From the NCBI GenBank assembly GCA_002340355.1, contig DDLX01000015.1:1-64000 (forward strand): a stretch of 64,000 nt of DNA, given 5' to 3'. Under the pieces are notes generated by a model that did no database searches, was not told where the DNA came from, and worked only from the letters and a program-made list of their open reading frames with translations. Each line of letters opens with the position of its first letter. Position 1 is the stretch's first letter. Shown here in pieces: positions 28,413-37,866 of the stretch. Made by a program: the position numbers and the translations under genes. This stretch comes from Cytophagales bacterium UBA2561 (GTDB lineage Bacteria; Bacteroidota; Bacteroidia; Cytophagales; Thermoflexibacteraceae).

Positions 28413-29744
28413 ATGAAACTGCTCATTAAAAACGCTCAAATCATCAATGAATCAACGATCACCGAAGGCGATATTTTGGTGAAAGAAGGACGAATTGCTA
28501 AAATTGGGCGAGACCTGTCTGACCCTACTGCTCAAGTAATTGATGCCAATGGAACGCACCTCATGGCGGGTGTGATTGATGACCAAGTTCATTTTCGAGA
28601 ACCGGGCTTAACGCACAAAGCCTGTATTCAGACCGAAGCACGAGCGGCAGTGGCGGGAGGAACTACTAGCTTTATGGAAATGCCTAATACGATTCCAAAT
28701 GCCTTGACTCAGAGTTTATTAGAAGATAAATATCAGATTGCAAAACGGACTTCTTTGGCAAATTATTCGTTTTTTATGGGAGCGTCTAATGATAATCTGG
28801 AGGAAGTCTTGAAGACGAATCCGAAAGATGTTTGTGGTCTAAAAATCTTTATGGGATCCTCGACTGGAAACATGTTGGTCGATAATGCTACGACACTTGA
28901 GAATATCTTTTCTCGAAGTCCGATGTTGATTGCCACACACTGCGAAGACGAAGCTACCGTTCGGGCAAATACTCAAAAATACCTTGAAAAGTATGGTGAA
29001 AATATTCCAATGGAATGTCATCCCGAAATCCGAAACGTAGAAGCTTGTTACAAATCGTCTCATTTAGCGGTTGAGTTAGCTAAAAAACATGATGCCCGTT
29101 TACATATTTTACATATTTCAACAGGCGAAGAAACCGAACTTTTTGATAATACGAAACCTCTTGCTGAAAAACGCATTACGTCCGAAGTTTGTGTACATCA
29201 TCTCTGGTTTGATAAGTCTGATTATCAAAAACTTGGATCGCAAGTAAAGTGTAATCCTGCCGTCAAAGAAGCACATCATAAAGCGGTTTTATTGGAGGCA
29301 CTTTTGCAAGATAAATTAGATATTATTGCCACTGACCACGCCCCCCATACTTGGGATGAAAAACAAAATTTGTATAGGAAAGCCCCTTCAGGTGTACCAT
29401 TAGTGCAACACTCTTTATTGATGATGTTGGATTTTTATAAAGAGGGTAAAATTACGCTTGAGAAAATTGCTGAAAAGATGTGTCATGCTCCTGCTATCTG
29501 TTTTCAAATCAAAGAACGAGGTTTTATCCGAGAAGGTTATCATGCTGATTTAGTTCTATTTGACCTCAAAAAACCGTTCGGAGTGAATAAATCAAATGTG
29601 CATTATCGGTGTGGTTGGTCTCCATTCGAGGGCTATGAATTTGGTTCAAGCATTACTCATACGATTGTTTCAGGACATTTAGCATATGAAAATGGTAAGT
29701 TCTATGAAAATCAACTTGGGCAACGGCTGGAGTTCGAGCGATAG
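28413..29744 (+). CDS. pyrC: Dihydroorotase
   Basis: Cyclises carbamoyl-aspartate to dihydroorotate in pyrimidine synthesis. It is a class I amidohydrolase of 443 residues. Visible are the metal motif DDQVHFREPG (about 56-65), carboxylated-lysine motif GLKIFMGSSTGNM (about 144-156), metal histidines in ATHCED and HILHISTG, and IATDHAPHT (about 307-315). The first histidine of the usual HxH is glutamine; as I recall, the Porphyromonas enzyme shows the same change, so I treat it as a lineage trait. The gene is single, with its own terminator just downstream. Confidence 0.94.
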   Translation: MKLLIKNAQIINESTITEGDILVKEGRIAKIGRDLSDPTAQVIDANGTHLMAGVIDDQVHFREPGLTHKACIQTEARAAVAGGTTSFMEMPNTIPNALTQSLLEDKYQIAKRTSLANYSFFMGASNDNLEEVLKTNPKDVCGLKIFMGSSTGNMLVDNATTLENIFSRSPMLIATHCEDEATVRANTQKYLEKYGENIPMECHPEIRNVEACYKSSHLAVELAKKHDARLHILHISTGEETELFDNTKPLAEKRITSEVCVHHLWFDKSDYQKLGSQVKCNPAVKEAHHKAVLLEALLQDKLDIIATDHAPHTWDEKQNLYRKAPSGVPLVQHSLLMMLDFYKEGKITLEKIAEKMCHAPAICFQIKERGFIREGYHADLVLFDLKKPFGVNKSNVHYRCGWSPFEGYEFGSSITHTIVSGHLAYENGKFYENQLGQRLEFER

Positions 29745-29771
29745 AAGTGGTTGAAAATTGTGTAAAAAACG

Positions 29772-29812
29772 AATCCTCATAGTTTTTCAAATGCTATGAG
29801 GATTATATTTTT
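29772..29812 (+). terminator. Intrinsic terminator after pyrC
   Basis: AATCCTCATAG (29772-29782) pairs perfectly with CTATGAGGATT (29794-29804), followed by ATATTTTTTAA. It lies 28 bases after the stop codon. The remaining sequence to 29957 is AT-rich with no recognisable feature. Confidence 0.85.
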
Positions 29813-29957
29813 TAATTAGTTCTATTTGATGATAATAATTCGTAAGTTTTAGGATAATTCTTGATATACTCTCCTTTGGTTTTCAGCTAAATTTCTTCAA
29901 AATTTACGTTTTCCAAAAGCCGAAATAAAAAAACAAGAGAAGAAATAGTATTACTAA

Positions 29958-31673
29958 ATGATTTATTTGAAAAACCATATTACTAGTGTAGTTTTAGATT
30001 TTATTTTAGAAAATCAAGATTCCTTCTTAAACTATTTGGAAATAAATATAATAATAAAAGAAATTAGTGGTGTAAATAATTTCTTTGATACACAGGAGGA
30101 AGTCACTCGACTTTTAACAGAAATAAGAACAGATTCATGTATTATTTCAAGTCTTGATAGAAGAGAATACGGAGATTTTCAAACTAATAGTACTTTAGCT
30201 TCTCAAGTGGTTGAATATATTTCCAAGAAAAATGAAAAAATAGAATTTGTATTAGAGCCGACCTGTGGAAAGGGAAATTTCCTTCTTGCCTGCATTTTAC
30301 AATTTAAACAATTGAAAAAAATAGTGGGAGTAGAGATTTACAAACCGTATATCTGGTATACAAAATTTAGATTACTAGACTATTACCTAAAGAATCCGAA
30401 TTGCCTCAAACCTGAGATTGATATTATTCATGGAAATGCTTTTGAATTTGATTATAATACGCTAGCTAATTCTACAAGATATTTAACTACTTTAGTTATC
30501 GGGAATCCTCCATGGATAACGAATTCGGAACTAGGTTTGCTCGAATCAGAAAATTTGCCTCGTAAATCAAATTTTAAAAAATATACTGGAGTGGATGCCA
30601 TGACAGGAAAAGGAAATTTTGATATCAGTGAATACATATCCTATATTCTCTTAAAATGCTTTGAGGGGCATGATGGAGTATTTGCCTTTCTAATTAAAAA
30701 CTCAGTAGCTAAAAATTTGATTCATGACCAGAAAATAAACCATTTTCGAATAGGCTATTTGGAAAAACTCCTCATTGATTCAAAAAAGGAATTCAATGTA
30801 TCAGTCAATGCTTGTTTATTCTTTGCTTACTTAAATGCTGAACCTAATCAAACTTGTATGGCATTAGATTTTTATACTCGCAAATTGAATGCAAAATTTG
30901 GATGGTATCAGGATAAATTTGTCAATTCGATCGATGACTACAAAAAGTCAAGTGTTGTGGATGGGAAATCTATTTTTGTTTGGCGTTCGGGGGTGAAACA
31001 TGATTGTGCAAAAGTCATGGAATTGAAACAGGAAAATGGATATTTCCTGAATGGGTTAGGAGAAGAAGTAGAATTAGAAACCGATTTAGTTTACGGTTTG
31101 TTGAAAAGCTCTGATTTAAAGGTAATTAGAACAAGTATATTCAGAAAATTAACTATTATTACGCAATCTAAAGTCGGACAAGATACAGGGTATATTCAAG
31201 AAAAATATCCGCTCACCTATGCTTACTTATATGACCATAAGGCATTTTTTGAGAAACGTAAATCTTCCATTTATAAGAGTAAGCCCTATTTTTCAATTTT
31301 TGGCATTGGAAATTATTCATTTGCCAATTATAAAGTGGCTATTTCGGGTCTTTACAAATCTACCCATTTTACATTAATTTCTCCAAATAATAATAAACCT
31401 ATTATGCTTGATGATACCTGTTATTTTATTGGTTTTGAAAATATGAAGATGGCTCAGGTTGCACACTTTTTAGTTAATTCGGACTTGGTTCAAAGATTTT
31501 TAAAGTCAATTATTTTTTTTGATTCCAAAAGATCAATCAATAAAGATATCTTAATGCGGATTGATTTTCATAAAGTATTTGAAAATGCTGATTTTGAGGT
31601 GGCTAAACAAAAAATTGATGATTTAAAAAGGAAACACTGGAACGCATTTGAAAAAATGATAAAGGAAAATTGA
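29958..31673 (+). CDS. Solitary DNA adenine-N6 methyltransferase (gamma-type, NPPW)
   Basis: S-adenosylmethionine-dependent DNA methylase. An N-terminal about 70-residue helical region precedes SAM motif I (EPTCGKGNFLLA, about 92-103), acidic motif VGVEIYKPY, and catalytic motif IV VIGNPPWITN (about 177-186), which defines N6-adenine methylases. Next comes TGKGNFDISEYI (about 215-226), seen in type II restriction-associated methylases. The C-terminal about 250 residues are probably the target-recognition region. No restriction endonuclease gene lies on either side, so it is orphan within the window. The gene is noticeably richer in AT codons than pyrC, which suggests acquisition. Recognition sequence unknown. 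Confidence 0.88.
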   Translation: MIYLKNHITSVVLDFILENQDSFLNYLEINIIIKEISGVNNFFDTQEEVTRLLTEIRTDSCIISSLDRREYGDFQTNSTLASQVVEYISKKNEKIEFVLEPTCGKGNFLLACILQFKQLKKIVGVEIYKPYIWYTKFRLLDYYLKNPNCLKPEIDIIHGNAFEFDYNTLANSTRYLTTLVIGNPPWITNSELGLLESENLPRKSNFKKYTGVDAMTGKGNFDISEYISYILLKCFEGHDGVFAFLIKNSVAKNLIHDQKINHFRIGYLEKLLIDSKKEFNVSVNACLFFAYLNAEPNQTCMALDFYTRKLNAKFGWYQDKFVNSIDDYKKSSVVDGKSIFVWRSGVKHDCAKVMELKQENGYFLNGLGEEVELETDLVYGLLKSSDLKVIRTSIFRKLTIITQSKVGQDTGYIQEKYPLTYAYLYDHKAFFEKRKSSIYKSKPYFSIFGIGNYSFANYKVAISGLYKSTHFTLISPNNNKPIMLDDTCYFIGFENMKMAQVAHFLVNSDLVQRFLKSIIFFDSKRSINKDILMRIDFHKVFENADFEVAKQKIDDLKRKHWNAFEKMIKEN

Positions 31674-31861
31674 ACTGAATTACTCTATCCTACTGAAAAT
31701 GATTTATAGAAATACATTAGCAATAAAGCTATCTGGGAAACAAATCTAATTGATAATTAAAACTTATGTATTTAGTAGTTATTTAAAATTTTTTGTAAAA
31801 TGCCATCAGATTAGGGGGATAACTTTATGTCAATATCAGTAAATAATTGATACTTTGGATT

Positions 31862-33130
31862 ATGACCATTCGTTTACTAAATCATGCCAGTATTTTGATT
31901 ACTCACAAAGGATTACGTTTGGTGTGTGATCCTTGGTTGGAAGGCACAGCCTATGCCCAAAGTATTGGTTTACTTGCCCCTTCAATTATTGATTATGAAG
32001 AGTTCAGTACGGTTCAATATATTTGGTTTTCAGGAGAACAAGAAGACCGTTTTTCATTGACAACATTACAAAAAATCCCTTTAAAATATCGTGAAAATAT
32101 TACTATCTTACATTATGCTAATTTCGATAAAAAATTAATTATTAAATGCCAAGAAATTGGATTTTTGAATTGTATTGCCCTCAAATCCGAGAATTGGCTT
32201 CAACTCTCAGACGATTTTTCGATTCGTTCCGAAGCATTTGGAGAGGGAGCTTGGGCATGTTTTACAACTCACCAAATGAGCGTTTTACATATTGCTAATA
32301 CGTCTATTCGGAACAATAAAAAAGGCAAAAAAATCTTACAAAAAATTGGAGGAGAACCTGAATGGCTTTTAACCCAAAGTAACTTAAAAAGTTATATTCA
32401 TCATTTCCAGAAAACCAAAGAAAATTTAGAAAAAAAGGCAAATGAAAGCATTGAAATATTTAAAGAACAACTCGAATTATTTGAACCCAAGATAGTTATA
32501 CCTATTTCAGATTTTAAGTGGTTTTGTCATATTGAAAATAATTATTTAAATCAGTACCTAAATCCTATTTCTCAATTTTTGGATATTGTGAATCAAGAAA
32601 CTTATGGTCGTACTGCTCTTTTATTTCCAAATGATGAATTAGAAGAAGGCATTATTCCCAAAACTGAACAAGCTCTAAAAAACTGGACAAATATTAAACA
32701 AGAAGCCCTCAAAATTATTCAAAATCAACCTATTGACATAACTTTATTACAAAAACAAATTACTGTTTTTAATAAACAATTTAGTATAAAAAGCTTATTT
32801 TTTATCCGAAAAAAATTCCAAAAAACAAGAATTTATATTAGTGATTATAATAAATCTTACATTATTCATCTTCAAAAGGGATTACTTGAAAGTTTATATC
32901 AAAAAAATGAATGTGATGTAATATTAAGTTCTGAAGTATTATTATATTGTTTAGAGTTTTCAGACGGTATCGAAAGATTAAGCCAATACGGGCGCATTTG
33001 TGCTACGGAGAGAAAAAGAGCATATAAATTTTATAATTTATTTAAAATCAGGTTTTTATATTTGAGAAATCAACCTCTAACGATGCGCATTCTTCTGCAA
33101 ATTTTAACGAATAAATTCATTACTACTTAG
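31862..33130 (+). CDS. Metallo-beta-lactamase-fold protein with degenerate metal site
   Basis: The opening NHASILITHKGLRLVCDPWLEG has the pattern of MBL-fold hydrolases of the CMP-sialate-hydroxylase-like group. The next strand runs into S57-G-E-Q-E-D-R-F-S, exactly where the metal motif SHxHxDHFS should stand. All three histidines are replaced (G58, Q60, R63) and only D62 survives. The later ligand strand (VLHIANTSI near 130-138) also lacks the usual Asp. From about 290 a second, SCP2-like or unknown domain continues to residue 422. It is therefore probably a non-catalytic member. I use the ATG at 31862; a TTG 15 bases earlier is less likely. 31674-31861 holds nothing recognisable. Confidence 0.65.
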   Translation: MTIRLLNHASILITHKGLRLVCDPWLEGTAYAQSIGLLAPSIIDYEEFSTVQYIWFSGEQEDRFSLTTLQKIPLKYRENITILHYANFDKKLIIKCQEIGFLNCIALKSENWLQLSDDFSIRSEAFGEGAWACFTTHQMSVLHIANTSIRNNKKGKKILQKIGGEPEWLLTQSNLKSYIHHFQKTKENLEKKANESIEIFKEQLELFEPKIVIPISDFKWFCHIENNYLNQYLNPISQFLDIVNQETYGRTALLFPNDELEEGIIPKTEQALKNWTNIKQEALKIIQNQPIDITLLQKQITVFNKQFSIKSLFFIRKKFQKTRIYISDYNKSYIIHLQKGLLESLYQKNECDVILSSEVLLYCLEFSDGIERLSQYGRICATERKRAYKFYNLFKIRFLYLRNQPLTMRILLQILTNKFITT

Positions 33131-33163
33131 AATGTACACCCAAAGAATCCTGATAACTAAAAA

Positions 33164-33171
33164 TATCTTTG
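33164..33171 (+). promoter_or_regulatory. Candidate -7 promoter element
   Basis: TATCTTTG fits TAnnTTTG and lies about 97 bases upstream of the small secreted-protein gene at 33268. No TTG is found at the expected -33 spacing, so support is weak. Confidence 0.25.
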
Positions 33172-33267
33172 TCTTTTTATTCGATATAAATTTGAAATAA
33201 GTGAGCGTTAAGAAAATACTCCTTAGATGCTTCATTGATCAACAAACAACAAAACCACATTTCTATT

Positions 33268-33804
33268 ATGCGTCTGATTATAAGCTTTTTAATGCTCTTA
33301 TTGATGGGAGCAAGCCTACAAACAACTGACGAAAATGAGCGAAGTTTTCGTATTAATTTGGATTACAAAAATCAAAAAATCCATGTCAATAGTAGTGGTT
33401 ACACCTTTTCATTTGACCAAACGTCAACGATTAGTGACTATGAGCTTGTGTTTGGAGAAGCCAGCCAACATTCCGAAAGAGGCACGACTATCTATCATTT
33501 TAAATATGGACAAGGCATTTTATTAATTGGTAAAGTTAATTCTGAGGATATTTCCGAGTTTCGGGTTTCATTCCAGAATGGTGGTTTGGGAAGTTTCAAA
33601 GGTGCAATTTTCCTGAATGGCAAACGTATAAAACCGCTTTATAAAATTGAGTATATTCAGGAATTAGCTCCTAATATTCAGTTTTCGAACTGGACAAGTC
33701 GTTGGTTTTTTGCAAATAATGGGGATTATAACCTCAAAATTTCATATTCCAAAGCAGGGCTAAATCAACATATCGAAAGTATTAAAGTTTTTTTTGATAA
33801 ATAA
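33268..33804 (+). CDS. Secreted protein of unknown function
   Basis: A 178-residue protein with a clear signal peptide (MRLIISFLMLLLMGASLQT). The mature part is beta-rich, with alternating polar and aromatic residues (VNSSGYTFSFDQ, TSRWFFANNGDYNLKISYS), suggesting a single beta-sandwich. No cysteines or catalytic motif are evident, and I do not recognise a family. The ATG at 33268 is chosen because the signal peptide begins there; upstream Met at 33235 adds polar residues. It is convergent with dacB, with only 7 bases between the stop codons. Confidence 0.65.
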   Translation: MRLIISFLMLLLMGASLQTTDENERSFRINLDYKNQKIHVNSSGYTFSFDQTSTISDYELVFGEASQHSERGTTIYHFKYGQGILLIGKVNSEDISEFRVSFQNGGLGSFKGAIFLNGKRIKPLYKIEYIQELAPNIQFSNWTSRWFFANNGDYNLKISYSKAGLNQHIESIKVFFDK

Positions 33805-33811
33805 ACTAAGC

Positions 33812-35446
33812 TTAATTGTATGTTACTTCAGAAGTTTTTGTTTGGAGTTCTGCAATTTTAATCATTATGGCTTCGAATCTTCTTCGAATTTCTTGGGCAG
33901 AACAGGCATGATTATTCGAAATCATCGCAAAAGTTAATAATCGTCCGCTCTGGTCGTGGGCATATCCTGCATATCCTTTGACTCGTGTCATTGTACCGCT
34001 TTTGGCTCGAACATTATTTTCAGCAACTGTTCCAATACAAAGTTTTGCCATAGTGCCTGTCCGCCCTGCAATAGCTAAAGAATTGTAAAAATTTGGGAAA
34101 TTTATAGAATCATTCTTAAAATAAATCAGCATATCTGTTAGTAATTGGGTTGAAATGGCATTACTTCGGGAAAGTCCACTTCCATCTGTTTGCCAAAAAC
34201 CATTGATATTCATATTTTTAGACCTCCAAAATTTTTGCATTTCTAAACTTGAGGCATACGAACCTCCATAAGCTCCTGCTTTTATCCCTATTAACTTAAA
34301 TAAAGTTTCAGCATAAAAATTCTGACTAATTGTATTTGTATGTTGTGCCAAATATTTCAATTTTGGAGAGACAGTTACATGAAAATCAGTACGTTCAGTT
34401 TTTGTATAAATGGTATCTCGCTTGATACGTAATATGGTGGTTGCTGAATCTCGGACAAATAAGCTGTCCCGTTCTAAAGTTTTCCAAAGTAGATAAGCAC
34501 AAGTATAAGCGGGGTCAGGAATAGGACAGCGTTCTTGTACTTTTCCAAGACGAACTACTCCCTGTAAGATTCGTTTTCCGTCATAAGGCGCACCCGATAA
34601 AAGGACAAAATTTTTAGGTGTATTTTTGACTATTGAAAGTTTTCCAAATAATTTTAGTTCGGGAATAGTAGGGGAGGTTCTTGTAACTTGACCGTTATTA
34701 ATAAATAAATCAAATGTATTTTCTCGAAAAGATAAACCTGAAACTCCTGTTCCATAGTCACTTTTCATATCGCCCCAATTCCAGCCTTGTGGAATCATTT
34801 CATACTCAAAAAAACGGGCATCGCCGATAATTGCCCCATTAATTGAGTCAATTCCAAGTTTTCGAATGGCTTGTTTCCAGCGACTCATTAAATTTTTAGT
34901 GTCATTACCTGTAAAAACACTTGAGCCTAATGTTGGGTCTCCACCGCCTCTAATATAAATATTTCCATTAAGAACATGATTTATTGTATCCAATTCTCCA
35001 TCATATTGAAGACGAGTTCGGAATTGATAATCTGCTCCTGCTAATTCCAAAATTGTTCCTGTAGTTACGATTTTCATAACTGAAGCAGGAACTAAGCTTT
35101 GATTTGGATTTCTGGATCTTAAAATTTTTCCCGTCTCAGCATCTCGTAAACAAAAACCAAAGGAAGCATGACGCATAAACTCAGAAGTATCAAACTGGGT
35201 TAATAAATCCTTTAAAGTCAGATCTTTAAAACTAGTATCCATAGAATCAATACTGGTAGAATCAATTAAATTCATATCCAATGTATCAAAATCAACCAGA
35301 AGTAGAGTCGAATCAATTTCTGAATCTGGGGTTTGAGAGGTGAGTGCGGTACCAATAAAATGTTGATAAATTGAAAAAAATCCAACAACTAAAATTAATC
35401 CTATCGTAAAATAAACTAGGAAGAAATAAGTAGGTAATGATTTCAT
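33812..35446 (-). CDS. dacB: D-alanyl-D-alanine carboxypeptidase/endopeptidase (PBP4 type)
   Basis: Penicillin-binding protein of the S13 family that trims or cleaves peptidoglycan peptides in the periplasm. It begins with an N-terminal signal-anchor (about 7-25) and a serine/aspartate/threonine-rich stretch of about 45 residues. The catalytic motifs follow: SxxK as S122-VMK125, SxN in SGLSRSNA near residue 440, and KSG in RAKSGTMTRVKGYAGY near 500. The large insertion between the first two motifs is typical of PBP4. At 544 residues it is slightly long because of the N-terminal extension, which might be a wall or membrane spacer. Confidence 0.92.
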   Translation of the reverse strand: MKSLPTYFFLVYFTIGLILVVGFFSIYQHFIGTALTSQTPDSEIDSTLLLVDFDTLDMNLIDSTSIDSMDTSFKDLTLKDLLTQFDTSEFMRHASFGFCLRDAETGKILRSRNPNQSLVPASVMKIVTTGTILELAGADYQFRTRLQYDGELDTINHVLNGNIYIRGGGDPTLGSSVFTGNDTKNLMSRWKQAIRKLGIDSINGAIIGDARFFEYEMIPQGWNWGDMKSDYGTGVSGLSFRENTFDLFINNGQVTRTSPTIPELKLFGKLSIVKNTPKNFVLLSGAPYDGKRILQGVVRLGKVQERCPIPDPAYTCAYLLWKTLERDSLFVRDSATTILRIKRDTIYTKTERTDFHVTVSPKLKYLAQHTNTISQNFYAETLFKLIGIKAGAYGGSYASSLEMQKFWRSKNMNINGFWQTDGSGLSRSNAISTQLLTDMLIYFKNDSINFPNFYNSLAIAGRTGTMAKLCIGTVAENNVRAKSGTMTRVKGYAGYAHDQSGRLLTFAMISNNHACSAQEIRRRFEAIMIKIAELQTKTSEVTYN

Positions 35447-35751
35447 TTTAAGGTGTGCTTTTCGATATTTTACAGACTATTGAAATACGACAAAAAAGAG
35501 TTATCTGATTAGCAAGATAAAGTCTATGGACTTAAATCTGTGGATTTGATAATTTTTTTGGCAAATTTGGTGTTATTGATATGAACCCCTGATAAGTCCT
35601 AAATTGCTTAAAATCATGTTACAAGATTTCCTAAATTTATTTTTTGCTAAGTAAAAATGAACATGATTATAGGCTGATTACTAAATGAAAGGATGTGAAT
35701 TTTCGAGCTGAATAAACCAATATTTTTGCAAAAATTTTTCCTCAAAAAGAT
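35447..35751. other. Divergent intergenic region, 305 bases, no gene seen
   Basis: Very AT-rich sequence between divergent dacB and porP. It must contain both promoters, but no -33/-7 pair convincing enough to mark was found on either strand. No tRNA, small-RNA-like hairpin or coding frame stands out. Confidence 0.5.
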
Positions 35752-36756
35752 ATGAAAAAAAAATATCTCTTCAAATATTTTGTGCTTACCCTGATTTGTG
35801 GACTTGGATTTTCCCTCAGAAGTCAGGCACAAGATGTCAATTTTTCTCAGTTTTATAACAATCCGTTACACCTAAATCCTGCCTTAACAGGTACCAATCC
35901 TCATTGGCGATTCGCTTCGTCTTATCGTAACCAATGGACAAATATCCCTGGTAATTATGGTGTAAATACGGCTTCTTTTGATTATAACTTAGATTATTAC
36001 CACACTGGACTGGGGGTTATGTTGATGAATGACAGGGCTTTAAATGGTAATTTTCAAACATCTCGTTTATCTTTGTTTTATTGCTATTATTTATTGCTGG
36101 GAAATGGATGGATGGCACGTGCAGGCTTGGAAGGAAATGTTACGTTCAAAAGTGTAAATTATGATGGTTTAGTTTTCGAAGATCAATTGCCACTTACTGA
36201 CTTGGGTTTTGGCGGAAGTACCGAAGAGGAAATTACTTCAAATAGTGTTTCTTATGGAGATTTCAATGCGGGAGCCATGTTTTATAATCAGAATTTTTGG
36301 TTTGGAGTTTCATTTCATAATTTAATGAATCCTTATCATCGATTTTTGACAAAAACCGACCGTTATCCGCTTCGATTTTCAGGACAGATGGGGGCAAAAA
36401 TTTGGTTGAATCATGATGGGGAAGTTGCGCTTTCGCCTGCTTTATTGTTTAATAAACAGAGTACTTTCCAACAATTAGATGCAGGAATGAACTTTCATAT
36501 TCATTATATACGATTGGGAATTTGGTATCGAGGTTTACCGTTTCTTCCAACTCTCGAAGATTCACCCAATCAAGATGCTGTAGTTCTATTTTGTGGGCTG
36601 AAGTACAGAGGATTACAATTTGGATATAGCTATGATTATGGAATGTCTGAACTGACAGGAAAGGGTAGTACGCATGAATTTTCCTTAATTCTACAGCCTT
36701 GGTACGACCGCCGAAACAAACGAGGAACAGAACATGTTGATTGCCCTATTTTTTAA
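35752..36756 (+). CDS. PorP/SprF family type IX secretion membrane protein
   Basis: Outer-membrane beta-barrel protein of the PorP/SprF family, linked to type IX secretion and gliding motility in Bacteroidota. A signal peptide (cleavage after SQAQ, about residue 26) is followed by the family opening QDVNFSQFYNNPLHLNPALTG (about 26-46) and NQWTNIPG. After that come alternating amphipathic strands such as GLGVMLMND and SRLSLFYCYYLLLG. It ends with RRNKRGTEHVDCPIF. At 334 residues it is the usual length. Partner genes (such as PorE-like or large adhesins) are not adjacent, so the cargo or partner is unknown. Confidence 0.92.
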   Translation: MKKKYLFKYFVLTLICGLGFSLRSQAQDVNFSQFYNNPLHLNPALTGTNPHWRFASSYRNQWTNIPGNYGVNTASFDYNLDYYHTGLGVMLMNDRALNGNFQTSRLSLFYCYYLLLGNGWMARAGLEGNVTFKSVNYDGLVFEDQLPLTDLGFGGSTEEEITSNSVSYGDFNAGAMFYNQNFWFGVSFHNLMNPYHRFLTKTDRYPLRFSGQMGAKIWLNHDGEVALSPALLFNKQSTFQQLDAGMNFHIHYIRLGIWYRGLPFLPTLEDSPNQDAVVLFCGLKYRGLQFGYSYDYGMSELTGKGSTHEFSLILQPWYDRRNKRGTEHVDCPIF

Positions 36757-36778
36757 TATAATTAGCTAAATGAGATGA

Positions 36779-36826
36779 TGTGAATTTCGCTATCAACCAA
36801 ATTGGCTATTTGAAGCGAAATTCACA
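36779..36826. terminator. Bidirectional terminator-like hairpin between porP and the DUF2807 gene
   Basis: TGTGAATTTCGCT (36779-36791) pairs perfectly with AGCGAAATTCACA (36814-36826), 13 bp, with a 22-base loop. It sits between convergent stop codons at 36756 and 36846, so it may end both transcripts, though T runs are short. Confidence 0.55.
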
Positions 36827-36845
36827 TGAATTAAAGTAATCTTAA

Positions 36846-37748
36846 TTAATTTGTGTCAATAAGTCTTCCTGAACCAAGAATATTTTTAGTGATGTTGGGA
36901 GTGCCTTTGTAACTTACACTTCCCGAACCCAATAGATCTACTGATAAACTATTGGCAGCATATACATAACAATCACCTGATCCTAAAGATTTTATAGAAC
37001 AGTTTTGAACTTCGAAATCATAAATATCAATAGTTCCGCTTCCTAAACTATTAATATTTAAATTTGTTAATGAAGAAAGTTTTCCTACTGTTCGAATATC
37101 ACCACTTCCAGTTAATTCTAAGTCTAATACTTCTGTTCCTTCGAATTGAGTTAATTCGAGAGTATTCGATCCTGTAAGTTTTATCACTACCTCATTCTGA
37201 TTTGTGAATGTATTAATGTGGGTTTTCCCAGCTCCTCTTAATGCTACATAGTTTAAGGTAGGAAGAACGATATCAAGGCTCACTTTGAAATTTTGATAAC
37301 AACCTTTTTCTGTGACAAGCTCAAAAATCTGATTTTCTACTTTTGAAGATAATTTGGATAGAATATTTGGATGTCCAGTTATCGTAACTTTCTGATTATC
37401 ACCTTGTGAAATTGTAATATCACATGGAGCATCAATATCAATGCCTCCAAAAGATGTTACATTCCACTCTTGGGAAATCAAATCACCTTCCCCTATAATG
37501 ACACCATCCTCACAAGAATTCAAGAAGTTATTCCCGACAACAAAAGTGATATCATTTTCAGTAGTATTATTGTCATGCTTGTTTCCATTCTGTCCCGAAT
37601 TATCCGAATCGTCAGGTTGATTTACAGTAATGGTATCTTTATTGACACTACTATTGGAATTACTATCAGGATTGACAGCATCCTCATCACATGAGGTAAT
37701 AAATAGAATTAAACTTAAAAGACCGAATACAAAATTATTTAATTTCAT
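36846..37748 (-). CDS. DUF2807 (GIN domain) lipoprotein
   Basis: A 300-residue surface or periplasmic lipoprotein. The signal ends in lipobox FITSC (Cys at about residue 20). A low-complexity Asp/Asn/Ser linker (about 24-66) leads to the DUF2807 domain from about 90 on. That domain shows FGGIDIDAPCDITISQGD and repeated right-handed-helix-like units such as LTGSGDIRTVGKL, LGSGTIDIY, LGSGDCYVY and LGSGSVSYKG, each with the LGSG turn. Such domains are annotated as head or auto-transporter-adhesin-like; the molecular role is unproven. Confidence 0.9.
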   Translation of the reverse strand: MKLNNFVFGLLSLILFITSCDEDAVNPDSNSNSSVNKDTITVNQPDDSDNSGQNGNKHDNNTTENDITFVVGNNFLNSCEDGVIIGEGDLISQEWNVTSFGGIDIDAPCDITISQGDNQKVTITGHPNILSKLSSKVENQIFELVTEKGCYQNFKVSLDIVLPTLNYVALRGAGKTHINTFTNQNEVVIKLTGSNTLELTQFEGTEVLDLELTGSGDIRTVGKLSSLTNLNINSLGSGTIDIYDFEVQNCSIKSLGSGDCYVYAANSLSVDLLGSGSVSYKGTPNITKNILGSGRLIDTN

Positions 37749-37866
37749 ATGTAATTTGTTTATGGTTAAACTAGTATAAAATAATACTGTAAATAATTTA
37801 CATTTCCTTCAGAAAGGACGAATAAATTTTATATATTTATTTCTAGTACTGATTTTTTATTTTAAT

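Noticed and set aside
28578..28610. Glutamine in place of the first metal histidine of dihydroorotase
   Set aside because: I recall the same DDQVHF in a Porphyromonas dihydroorotase, so it is probably a lineage trait and not a defect.
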